Shown: positions 1-5,766 of the stretch, in pieces
How the letters are laid out: every line of letters starts with the position of its first letter
Numbering within the stretch: the first letter of the stretch is position 1
Assembly (NCBI GenBank): GCA_964533785.1
Contig: CAZHNG010000172.1
Location: 1-14,169 of the forward strand
Length of the DNA: 14,169 nt
From: JANQRV01 sp964533785
Lineage (GTDB): Bacteria; Bacteroidota; Bacteroidia; Chitinophagales; Saprospiraceae
Reading direction: 5' to 3'
The notes under the pieces: generated by a model
What the model saw: the letters and a program-made list of their open reading frames with translations, nothing else
Told to the model about the DNA's origin: nothing
Database searches by the model: none
Made by a program: the position numbers and the translations under genes

Positions 1-703
1 TGTTGGTGGTAAAGTATCCTTCATTGATTACTCCACAATGTTTTTCAGAAGTAAGTTCTTCTTCCGTAAAGCTAAAAACTGTATCCTGAAAAGGGATATC
101 AATATTCTTCGTCCAGGGAGATGAATGGATAATCAAAGTAAATATCCTTTGGTGGCAAAGCTTTAGCTTATACAATTCCTTTTCATCTTCCAGGCCGGGA
201 TCATATTTTAAAAACAATTCCACCGCATGAATGCTTGTTTGTTCAATATTTTTGAGTATTGTTTTCAGGGTCACCATACTGACTTTATCATAAAATCTCA
301 ACTGGACAGCAAGACATCCCAAGTCATTCAGTTCAGAAAAGATCTTATCAAGATAATCCATATTGGCCGGAGAAACATCTATGATAGCGTTGGTAATCTG
401 TGCAAAAGTATCCCATTTGTTGTGAAGAGGAGGAAAGAGGTCCACCTCTTCTTTTGTACAAAGGAATACGTATTCCTCTTCCTGTAAGAATTTAATATAC
501 TGCCGGATGGTTAATTCATTGTCTATTCCATATTTGGCAAAGATAGAAGTCAGCGACTTATTTTCCTCGGCCAGTAAAAAATCGTAAAGATCATTAGGTA
601 TAAAATGGTATGAACTCCTTTGCAGGTCACAAATAATGGATCTTTGATGCCCTTTTACGGGTATGCAGGAAGTAAATAGTTTTAGATAAGTATTTTTATT
701 CAT
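1..703 (-). CDS. gwsS: GwsS, grasp-with-spasm SPASM-domain peptide maturase (3' part cut off by window edge)
   Basis: Translating the minus strand from the ATG at 703-701 gives 234 uninterrupted residues that run off the left edge. The last visible stretch, HCGVINEGYFTTN (residues 222-234), matches the start of the SPASM-type cysteine domain typical of grasp-with-spasm maturases, in which HCG-x-I is followed a few residues later by an aromatic residue and Asn. The cysteines seen before it (13, 25, 82, 130, 183) do not form the CxxxCxxC cluster-binding motif of radical SAM enzymes. The rest of the SPASM domain lies outside the window. Role by family: partner of the ATP-grasp enzyme GwsG in modifying a GG-leader peptide in the cytoplasm; its exact chemistry is not visible here. 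The start overlaps the 3' end of the preceding small gene by 8 bp, so translation is probably coupled. It is the last gene seen in the operon. Confidence 0.82.
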   Translation of the reverse strand, partial: MNKNTYLKLFTSCIPVKGHQRSIICDLQRSSYHFIPNDLYDFLLAEENKSLTSIFAKYGIDNELTIRQYIKFLQEEEYVFLCTKEEVDLFPPLHNKWDTFAQITNAIIDVSPANMDYLDKIFSELNDLGCLAVQLRFYDKVSMVTLKTILKNIEQTSIHAVELFLKYDPGLEDEKELYKLKLCHQRIFTLIIHSSPWTKNIDIPFQDTVFSFTEEELTSEKHCGVINEGYFTTN

Positions 704-890
704 TAATAGGAATATTCAAAAACTTTGAAATAGGTTTATAAAATCTGCGCACCGGGCAGTTAGGGGTGTTAAAATCAGGCAGAGCAGTTTCATTGCTGAA
801 GAACCGGTCTTCCTCTTTATTACACAATTCCTCTGCCCTTTCAGTAAAGCATTGCGAAGAAAAACTGTCTTTTATTGATCGTTCTTTCAT
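696..890 (-). CDS. Small unassigned protein between GwsG and GwsS (64 aa)
   Basis: This 64-residue ORF starts 7 bp after the gwsG stop and its 3' end overlaps the gwsS start by 8 bp (stop and start share ATTAATGAATAA), so it fits tightly into a translationally coupled gwsG-orf-gwsS unit. The protein is charged, with many Glu/Lys/Arg in the first half, an aromatic and proline-containing second half, and three cysteines (in SQCF, ELCN and PNCPV). There is no signal peptide, no membrane segment and no Gly-Gly leader site. I do not recognise a family. Possibilities are a small accessory or recognition subunit for one of the maturases, or a further modified peptide; it is too short for a normal RiPP recognition element domain. 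The absence of internal spacing on both sides is the main reason to think it is a real gene. Confidence 0.68.
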   Translation of the reverse strand: MKERSIKDSFSSQCFTERAEELCNKEEDRFFSNETALPDFNTPNCPVRRFYKPISKFLNIPINE

Positions 891-897
891 CGTTAAA

Positions 898-1869
898 TTA
901 ATTCTGATTGATTAGATATTTTGCGACCTTTTGCTCCAAAAAATAATTGCAGGGAAAGCTCACCATTCCAAACTGTCCGACGGGGTTCACTTCCAGGAAA
1001 ATGAAATTCCCTTCTTTATCGACCAGTAGATCTATTGAGCAAGAGTTAAGGTTCAGATTGGAAGATAACTTTATCAATTTTTCTTCAATATAAACGGGAA
1101 GTTGAAAAGGAACCGTCCGGTTTGGTTTCACGGTATCGTATTTTCTAAAATCAACTTTAGTTCTCTCATTCGATTGGGAAAATATGGCCATAGAATAACA
1201 TTGGTTCCCGATGACAAAAGTTCTTATTTCGTATTTTTTGTCGATGCATTCCTGAAATTTACTAGGGAAGAAGGAATCTCTTTGTTTCGCAAGGCTGTCT
1301 TCATCTACTTTGGTGGTAAATAATGACCAATCCTGATTATCATACAGGACGTAGCTTAACAGACCAATGGATTTTGTGATCAAGCCGTTATTCGCTTGCT
1401 GGTTAAAGTTTTTTAGCTTTTCCAGTCTGGAAGTGATTAGGGTATTAGGTACTTTTAAACCTACCTTTCGGGCTTTATCCAAGACCACTAATTTATTCAG
1501 GTTAGTGGTCAGGCGCGAACCTATTCCTGGTTTTCCCATCAATTTGTAATGCAAGAATTGCTGCAGATTATCCCTTTCACTTTTTAAGAAAACACGCCTT
1601 ACATTCGCTGGACAATCACTATTATCGCTGTTGGGATCAGCATCATCAAAAATTGAAAGCGATAAATCTCCTCTTCTAAACCAAACGGATTGAATTTCAT
1701 CGAATGAAATAATTTCCCCTTTGAATTGTATTTTGATGTCCTGATCTATCTCGAGTAATTCAATTTGGTCCACACCATTTATCCTGATTACTTTCTGCTG
1801 GTAATGCCGCAGCCAACGCATGACTTCGACCGTCGAATAATCTGTTTTACTGGATATAAGCAGCACCAT
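898..1869 (-). CDS. gwsG: GwsG, ATP-grasp peptide ligase of a grasp-with-spasm graspetide system
   Basis: A 323-residue cytoplasmic enzyme of the RimK-like ATP-grasp group that joins side chains within a precursor peptide (omega-ester or omega-amide links between Thr/Ser/Lys and Asp/Glu) using ATP. The N-terminal domain carries the family-typical VWFRRG (residues 62-67). The central part includes NKLVVLDKARKVGLKVPNT (about 125-143) and a probable ATP-contacting Lys in LITKSI (about 166). The catalytic half has YEIRTFVIG (213-221), Asp280 in the SCSIDLLVD segment, and FLEVNPVGQFG (291-301), in which Glu293 and Asn295 are the expected Mg ligands. Length is normal for the family. It begins 1 bp after the stop of the lipoprotein gene and ends 7 bp before the 64-residue gene. 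The presence of the FLEVNPVGQFGMVS motif and a SPASM partner makes this assignment firm; the linkage type it makes is inferred from the family. Confidence 0.92.
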   Translation of the reverse strand: MVLLISSKTDYSTVEVMRWLRHYQQKVIRINGVDQIELLEIDQDIKIQFKGEIISFDEIQSVWFRRGDLSLSIFDDADPNSDNSDCPANVRRVFLKSERDNLQQFLHYKLMGKPGIGSRLTTNLNKLVVLDKARKVGLKVPNTLITSRLEKLKNFNQQANNGLITKSIGLLSYVLYDNQDWSLFTTKVDEDSLAKQRDSFFPSKFQECIDKKYEIRTFVIGNQCYSMAIFSQSNERTKVDFRKYDTVKPNRTVPFQLPVYIEEKLIKLSSNLNLNSCSIDLLVDKEGNFIFLEVNPVGQFGMVSFPCNYFLEQKVAKYLINQN

Positions 1870-1870
1870 A

Positions 1871-2941
1871 TTACATTATTAAGGTCCAACCAAATAAATA
1901 TTCGTTTTCCAATCCTTCGGTTTTATGCAGGTCATTCGAAATGGCAATCCTGTTCTTGTCAATCCCTTTTTCGATCAAGAACTTTCTCATCCACTGTAGA
2001 TTCGTTTGCCAGATATGATTTTCTGGAAAATCGAAGGCAAATAGTTCTGCTTTCAGACGAGGGTCATTGTACAAAATATTGTATATCGCGATCAACTGCA
2101 GGTAAGAGGATCTTTCTTCAATAATACCGTTTTCATCCAGGTAAATCATTCTTAATTTATGTGTCCGCCGATCATTATTGAGCGAATAAAAATTTGACAC
2201 TAGCTGAAGCATTTGAAGCGGTAGATCCCAGCTACATTTTCCTTGCTCCGCATATCGGATCATTTTGCGTAAAAACGGTATACTGAACTCTTCATCATAA
2301 TGAATAAAACGAACAGGAAGAAGGATAGGAGATTTGCTTTTATCTCTTTCCATACTTAAATAATGGTAATACTCCAAGATGGAGTCCGTTATTTCTGATA
2401 AAACAATTCTATTGGTAGAATCATAAACAGCTTGGAGCCGTTTCAATTCTTCGTTGACCTTGTAGTCAATCTCTTTTCTATAAAATTGATCCCTGTATGA
2501 TATTTGTGCTATACTATCTTTCCATTTTGAAAGAACCGCATGGTTACTTTTAGCATGCTCTAGCCAAAAGCCAAGGCTATCATTAACAAGGCGTTGAATT
2601 TCCTTGTCGTAAAAGCTAGGATCAATAAACTCAGTATTACAAGTATAAGAGATATATTCTTTTAAGGCCTGAATGGCCTTTGGGCTTTCATTGTTTTTGG
2701 CATACTCCCTGCTTAACATAAGATTGAGCGTTTTATCGAAAACAGCCTGTTTGGCCAAAATTTCTATCCGTTGTTTACTTGAAAACCCTTCTTCTTCAAA
2801 AGCGACTTTTTTAGCAAGCTGACTATTATGGTAATAATCATAAAAACTGTGGTCATCCCCATTACAACCAACTAACAAAAACAGGTTCAGGGTAAAAAAC
2901 ATAATGGTTGAAAAAAAATACATGAAGGCTTTGTAAATCAT
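1871..2941 (-). CDS. RiPP-cluster lipoprotein, function unknown (356 aa)
   Basis: The N-terminus has a long hydrophobic signal ending in the lipobox LVGC, so Cys26 is the probable lipidated residue and the mature protein begins CNGDD. The acidic residues right after the Cys resemble surface-export signals known from Bacteroidota lipoproteins, so a cell-surface location is possible but inferred. The mature part is rich in charged residues and looks mostly helical; I see no catalytic motif or recognisable domain. The start at 2941 is preferred, with Met7 as a near alternative. It sits between precursor 1 (131 bp upstream, with a hairpin in between) and gwsG (1 bp downstream, coupled), so it is made together with the maturases. 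Plausible roles are self-protection, product binding at the surface or help in export; none can be chosen from sequence. Confidence 0.85.
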   Translation of the reverse strand: MIYKAFMYFFSTIMFFTLNLFLLVGCNGDDHSFYDYYHNSQLAKKVAFEEEGFSSKQRIEILAKQAVFDKTLNLMLSREYAKNNESPKAIQALKEYISYTCNTEFIDPSFYDKEIQRLVNDSLGFWLEHAKSNHAVLSKWKDSIAQISYRDQFYRKEIDYKVNEELKRLQAVYDSTNRIVLSEITDSILEYYHYLSMERDKSKSPILLPVRFIHYDEEFSIPFLRKMIRYAEQGKCSWDLPLQMLQLVSNFYSLNNDRRTHKLRMIYLDENGIIEERSSYLQLIAIYNILYNDPRLKAELFAFDFPENHIWQTNLQWMRKFLIEKGIDKNRIAISNDLHKTEGLENEYLFGWTLIM

Positions 2942-2960
2942 TGAATTACGTTTTATTATA

Positions 2961-3002
2961 TCCTCAAGATTGCTCCGTTAAAACAGCAGTCAATCTTGAG
3001 GA
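2961..3002 (-). promoter_or_regulatory. Perfect 12-bp-stem hairpin between precursor 1 and the lipoprotein gene
   Basis: TCCTCAAGATTG (2961-2972) is the exact inverted complement of CAATCTTGAGGA (2991-3002), with an 18-nt loop. It lies 69 bp after the precursor 1 stop and about 20 bp before the lipoprotein ATG. On the transcribed strand it is followed by TATAATAAAACG, not by a T-run, so it is not a classical terminator. A hairpin at this place in RiPP operons commonly reduces read-through or protects the precursor mRNA so that substrate outnumbers enzyme; that role is inferred. Confidence 0.6.
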
Positions 3003-3071
3003 GGTGATCATTTTTAATATTAAGAGGTTTTTATCTGTTACCAATAAACCAATATAAAAACCGGAATGGCA

Positions 3072-3284
3072 TTACTTGTTAGGATAATCCTTGTATATAG
3101 TTCGTGTTACAATACACCCATCTTCATAATCAATTGTACGCTGGGAGATTGAATCTGCTCCTCCTTTGGTAGCCATGGAAGAGTGACAATCCGAATTCAC
3201 TTTTTTTCCCCCATAGATCTGTTTACTGATGCTCGTTGATATTCTAGATGTAGAAAAATTTTCGAATGAATTTAATTTTTTCAT
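3072..3284 (-). CDS. Graspetide precursor peptide 1 (70 aa, GG leader)
   Basis: A 70-residue peptide with the leader MKKLNSFENF and IYGGK at residues 23-27. The double glycine (Gly25-Gly26) is the expected cleavage site for the C39-peptidase exporter encoded upstream, leaving a 44-residue core. The core contains Cys33 and Cys57 and a Thr/Asp/Glu cluster, TIDYEDG (50-56), suited to ring formation by GwsG. It aligns without gaps to precursor 2 up to Gly56, sharing the leader, K21, I23 to K27, S31, T39, G42, D44, T50, Y53, D55 and G56, and then V-T with one gap. A second Gly-Gly (41-42) lies within the core and is not in a leader-like context. It is transcribed just ahead of the lipoprotein, gwsG and gwsS, so it is probably the primary substrate of this operon half. 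Confidence 0.88.
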   Translation of the reverse strand: MKKLNSFENFSTSRISTSISKQIYGGKKVNSDCHSSMATKGGADSISQRTIDYEDGCIVTRTIYKDYPNK

Positions 3285-3310
3285 AAATTTAAGATATAAG
3301 AATTAATAAC

Positions 3311-3420
3311 CCCTTCTCTTTTTGTTTGCCCGTATTTTGAGCAGGGTTCCGGGATATCCCTAATCAGCGTTGCTATTGTAAATTTACTTTTGTGTCGTCC
3401 AATAATTCTGGACTCGCATA
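3311..3420 (-). pseudogene. Decayed 3' fragment of a duplicated HTH gene upstream of precursor 1
   Basis: Aligned by eye, this 110-bp stretch matches 4023-4131, which covers the last roughly 33 codons of the intact HTH gene plus the start of its downstream spacer. Shared blocks, in plus-strand order, are TCTCTTTTT, TGCCCG, GCAGGGTTC, GGGAT, CGTCCA and CTGGA, followed by CGCA. In the old reading frame it now has stop codons (TAG and TGA within about 12 bases of each other) and small indels, so it is not translated as an HTH protein. Similarity fades beyond about 3420. It shows that precursor 1 and precursor 2 arose as a duplicated HTH-tail plus precursor unit. Confidence 0.68.
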
Positions 3421-3638
3421 CTTTTTTATTAAGTAGTGTAGCAGCGTTATTTTATGTTACGTTCACACTCAAACCCTTCACAATCAAACTCATGCAGTCT
3501 GGCGTCTGGCATCTTAAATCTGCTTTCTTACTTATTTATTTTTTCTTTTTATCCATTGATTTAGCATGTGAATAAAACAATGATTAACAGTATACGCTAA
3601 AAAATTAAAGGGTATATTAAATGTTTTCAAAATGGTAA

Positions 3639-3671
3639 AAACTGGCTGACAAACGGTGCGACAGCCAGTTT
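3639..3671 (-). terminator. Probable rho-independent terminator after precursor 2
   Basis: AAACTGGCTG (3639-3648) pairs perfectly with CAGCCAGTTT (3662-3671) across a 13-nt loop. Read on the minus strand, the stem ends in CAGCCAGTTTTTACC, giving a short T-run partly inside the stem. It lies about 110 bp past the stop of precursor 2 and would close the exporter-HTH-precursor 2 transcript before precursor 1. Confidence 0.6.
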
Positions 3672-3737
3672 AAACTACTAGACATATACCTAAAATTGGA
3701 TTTGGACTTTACCGATCTTAATTTATGCCTGTTTCCA

Positions 3738-3771
3738 TTTATATGGCGATGAAGAAAGGACGCCATATAAA
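3738..3771 (-). repeat. 11-bp-stem hairpin just downstream of precursor 2
   Basis: TTTATATGGCG (3738-3748) is the exact inverted complement of CGCCATATAAA (3761-3771) with a 12-nt loop. It begins 12 bp after the precursor 2 stop codon. No T-run follows on either strand, so it looks more like an mRNA-stabilising 3' structure than a terminator by itself; the role is inferred. Confidence 0.55.
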
Positions 3772-3783
3772 GCCAAAATGGGA

Positions 3784-3999
3784 TTATTTTTGATCGCAGC
3801 AGTCATGAGTAACCATTTCTTGCGTCACCAGACCATCATCATAATAAGAAGTGGTAAGTGTTGCTTCATCACAACCTTGTCTCGTTCCTTCAGTACAAAC
3901 GAAACTACTGCACAGTTCCTTGCCGCCATAAATCAATTTACACATGTTTACCTCTACTTTTTGTGGGTTGAACCTTTCAAACGAATTTAACTTTTTCAT
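3784..3999 (-). CDS. Graspetide precursor peptide 2 (71 aa, GG leader, Cys-rich core)
   Basis: A 71-residue peptide with leader MKKLNSFERF and IYGGK (23-27), hence predicted cleavage after Gly26 by the C39 exporter. The 45-residue core has five cysteines (30, 35, 43, 67, 68) against two in precursor 1, and a TLTTSYYDDG segment (47-56) equivalent to the ring-forming candidate region of precursor 1. The C-terminus is HDCCDQK. Thr and acidic residues in the core fit a GwsG-type substrate; the cysteines could form disulfides after export. The gene lies 33 bp after the HTH gene and is followed at once by a hairpin and a probable terminator, placing it at the end of the exporter transcript while it shares the maturases encoded further downstream. 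About 40 percent of the first 56 positions are identical to precursor 1. Confidence 0.88.
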   Translation of the reverse strand: MKKLNSFERFNPQKVEVNMCKLIYGGKELCSSFVCTEGTRQGCDEATLTTSYYDDGLVTQEMVTHDCCDQK

Positions 4000-4032
4000 T
4001 TTTTAATAAAATTTTGATAATTCCCTCTCTTT

Positions 4033-4413
4033 TTAAGTGCCCGCAGGCAGGGTTCGGGATTCTCCCTTTAACAACACTGATTGATACAAAGGTATCCCCA
4101 CACCGTCCAGGAATACTGGATTTCCGCAATAGTTTGAGAAAAAAATTTGTCCTCCACCGGATACCCGTTTCAACTGTACTTTATCCACTGAAAAGCCAAA
4201 GTAGAAGTAGACTTGCTGGTTGTAGCAGAAACTCTGCCGCTTGGAACAATAGTAAATATCAGCCCCTTGACCTTTCATAAAATCAATGATATTGTAAAGG
4301 GTGCTCCTGGAGATCTCCATTCTATCTGCCAGTTGTTCAGGCCGGCCGGTAGACTTCATTCGTATCAACTGGTCGAGCCTTTCGATCCTGTTGATCTGAA
4401 CCATTAAATTCAT
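4033..4413 (-). CDS. Small HTH protein of the RiPP cluster (126 aa), probable regulator
   Basis: Residues about 25-46 (PEQLADRMEISRSTLYNIIDFM) form a helix-turn-helix like those of the DeoR/HTH_11 group, preceded by a helix with LDQLIRMKSTG. The segment IYYCSKRQSFCYN (53-65) is typical of a small protein often found next to GG-leader peptide genes in Bacteroidota. The C-terminal 50 residues are Gly/Ser-rich with several aromatics and end in LPAGT; I do not recognise a domain there. The start at 4413 is used; Met4 is an alternative. It lies 28 bp after the HlyD gene and 33 bp before precursor 2. A role in controlling the peptide genes is inferred from position and the HTH. Its 3' end carries a possible promoter for precursor 2 and has a decayed copy upstream of precursor 1. 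Confidence 0.78.
   Translation of the reverse strand: MNLMVQINRIERLDQLIRMKSTGRPEQLADRMEISRSTLYNIIDFMKGQGADIYYCSKRQSFCYNQQVYFYFGFSVDKVQLKRVSGGGQIFFSNYCGNPVFLDGVGIPLYQSVLLKGESRTLPAGT
4087..4094 (-). promoter_or_regulatory. Candidate Bacteroidota -7 element for precursor 2
   Basis: On the minus strand these bases read TACCTTTG, a full match to the Bacteroidota -7 consensus TAnnTTTG. It lies about 90 bp upstream of the precursor 2 ATG, inside the end of the HTH gene. No well-spaced TTG -33 element is seen, so this is weak by itself. The aligned position in the decayed copy upstream of precursor 1 (3379-3386) reads TAAATTTA, one base off the consensus. Confidence 0.3.
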
Positions 4414-4441
4414 TGCATATAATTTTAAAATAAAAATAGGG

Positions 4442-5758
4442 TTACTTATCGTTAATCAAACTCCATACCTTTTCGAAGATCCGGTGAATAATCCGGCGAT
4501 CTTCGGTAATAACACGGCCTATACCTTGCATCTCCTGCGAAAAGGGAATGGTTTTTCCGTAAGTAGTAATTAAAGGGTTAGGCAAAGCTAATTCTGCGGT
4601 ATAAGTCTCTTCTTCAGGTATTAAAGCTATCCTCACTACTTCAGATCTGACCATACCAAACTCTTGGTAAGGAAAACCGTCCAACCGTAAATTAACCTGC
4701 TGCCCGGATTTTACTTTACCAGAATTTTCAATGGGCAGCAGAGCTTTGGCGACTACTTTTCCTGCTCCTTTTGAAGGAATAACGGTAAATAGTTCTTCCC
4801 CCGACGGAATGAATTGATTGGCGCTCCAGACTTTTGCATAATTGATCCTTCCTTCAATTGGGGATTTAATGAGATGGATCTGCTTCCAGCTTTCGATCTG
4901 ACTTTTTAGTAGTTTGATATCCTCTCTTATTTTTAAGGCTTTGGTATTCAGGCCGTCTCCATAACTCTGGCGGATATCGATGATCTGAGTTTTTAACTGC
5001 TCAATTTGCAGTTGATTGTTTACGATCTGCCCTTCGAAGTTGTCTAACTGACGCTGGTATTGCAAGTAGGCGGTTTCTTTTTGCTCCAGTTCCTGATTAC
5101 TGATGACTCCGGCTTCTTTTAGTTTCGAGTAGCGTATAAAGTCAACTTCTGCGATTTGGACTTCTTTAGCAAAGGTTTGTTGTTGCTTTTTCAGGCTTTT
5201 ATTCAGTTTCAGGCCATGTTCAATTTGTTGTTTTAGCGCATCTATTTTGTCATAATAGCCAGGTTGATCGAGGAAATGATGAAAATCCTCGATTCTCTGT
5301 ACGAGGGAAGCATAAGGTTTTTGGAGTTCCCCCAATTTAACATTTTGGGGAAAGGCAATGCGGACGTATTCTTCCGGGTGTTTTTTCCCCTCCAGTTCTG
5401 CCAGGTATGCTTCCAAAATCAGTACATCTTCCTTGTTTACCGGGCTATCCAAAACTGCCAGTAAGCTTCCCTGTTTGACCGCCTGATGATTTTTAACTAA
5501 TAGCTCTTTTACTTTACCAGATTTGAATGCAACGATCCTGATTGCCGGATTCTCTGTTAACACCGTTACTTTGGCCTGAATAATATCCGGATATTTGATC
5601 AACCATGCCATTCCAATAAATAAGATAACTACCAAAAAAATAAGGCTCATTCCCCACTTAATGATCCACTTTGGCGGATTTCCCAGCATGTAATCCGTAT
5701 CGGTTGTCGAGTTGAGCAATATATCGCTGGGCCGCTGGGTAAGTTTTTTAACAGACAT
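4442..5758 (-). CDS. HlyD-family membrane fusion protein for peptide export (438 aa)
   Basis: This is the periplasmic adaptor of a type I-like exporter: it links the inner-membrane ABC transporter to an outer-membrane channel. One membrane segment lies near residues 36-54, with a short cytoplasmic N-terminus before it. Next comes a first lipoyl-like half (about 72-112, with KSGKVKELLVKNHQAVKQG), a long Gln/Lys/Glu-rich coiled-coil region (about 120-290), the second lipoyl half with KSPIEGRINYAKVW, and a beta-barrel part with the motif SGQQVNLRLDGFPYQEFG. Length is normal for Bacteroidota adaptors paired with C39 transporters. It starts 8 bp after the transporter stop, so the two are co-translated. 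No TolC-like partner is in the window. Confidence 0.92.
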   Translation of the reverse strand: MSVKKLTQRPSDILLNSTTDTDYMLGNPPKWIIKWGMSLIFLVVILFIGMAWLIKYPDIIQAKVTVLTENPAIRIVAFKSGKVKELLVKNHQAVKQGSLLAVLDSPVNKEDVLILEAYLAELEGKKHPEEYVRIAFPQNVKLGELQKPYASLVQRIEDFHHFLDQPGYYDKIDALKQQIEHGLKLNKSLKKQQQTFAKEVQIAEVDFIRYSKLKEAGVISNQELEQKETAYLQYQRQLDNFEGQIVNNQLQIEQLKTQIIDIRQSYGDGLNTKALKIREDIKLLKSQIESWKQIHLIKSPIEGRINYAKVWSANQFIPSGEELFTVIPSKGAGKVVAKALLPIENSGKVKSGQQVNLRLDGFPYQEFGMVRSEVVRIALIPEEETYTAELALPNPLITTYGKTIPFSQEMQGIGRVITEDRRIIHRIFEKVWSLINDK

Positions 5759-5766
5759 AATAGATT

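Larger units (their letters stand above)
3285..3783. other. Gene-less interval between the two precursor genes
   Basis: These 499 bp contain no convincing complete gene. The part next to precursor 1 (3311-3420) is a decayed HTH-gene fragment, and the part next to precursor 2 carries two hairpins (3639-3671 and 3738-3771), all listed separately. The stretch from about 3421 to 3638 is AT-rich with only very short ORFs. The promoter for precursor 1 must lie here unless transcripts read through from precursor 2; no perfect TAnnTTTG element was found on the minus strand. Confidence 0.7.

Noticed and set aside
3153..3164. Second Gly-Gly in precursor 1 (residues 41-42) as an alternative leader cleavage site
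   Set aside because: It lacks the hydrophobic leader context, is not kept as GG in precursor 2 and would remove conserved S31 and T39 from the core.
3440..3511. Minus-strand 21-codon ORF (MPDARLHEFDCEGF...) between the precursors
   Set aside because: It is too short, has no leader or similarity to the precursors, and no supporting start signal.
3390..3575. Plus-strand hydrophobic ORF of 61 residues
   Set aside because: It starts at TTG, has low-complexity AT-driven hydrophobicity, and overlaps the decayed HTH fragment on the opposite strand.
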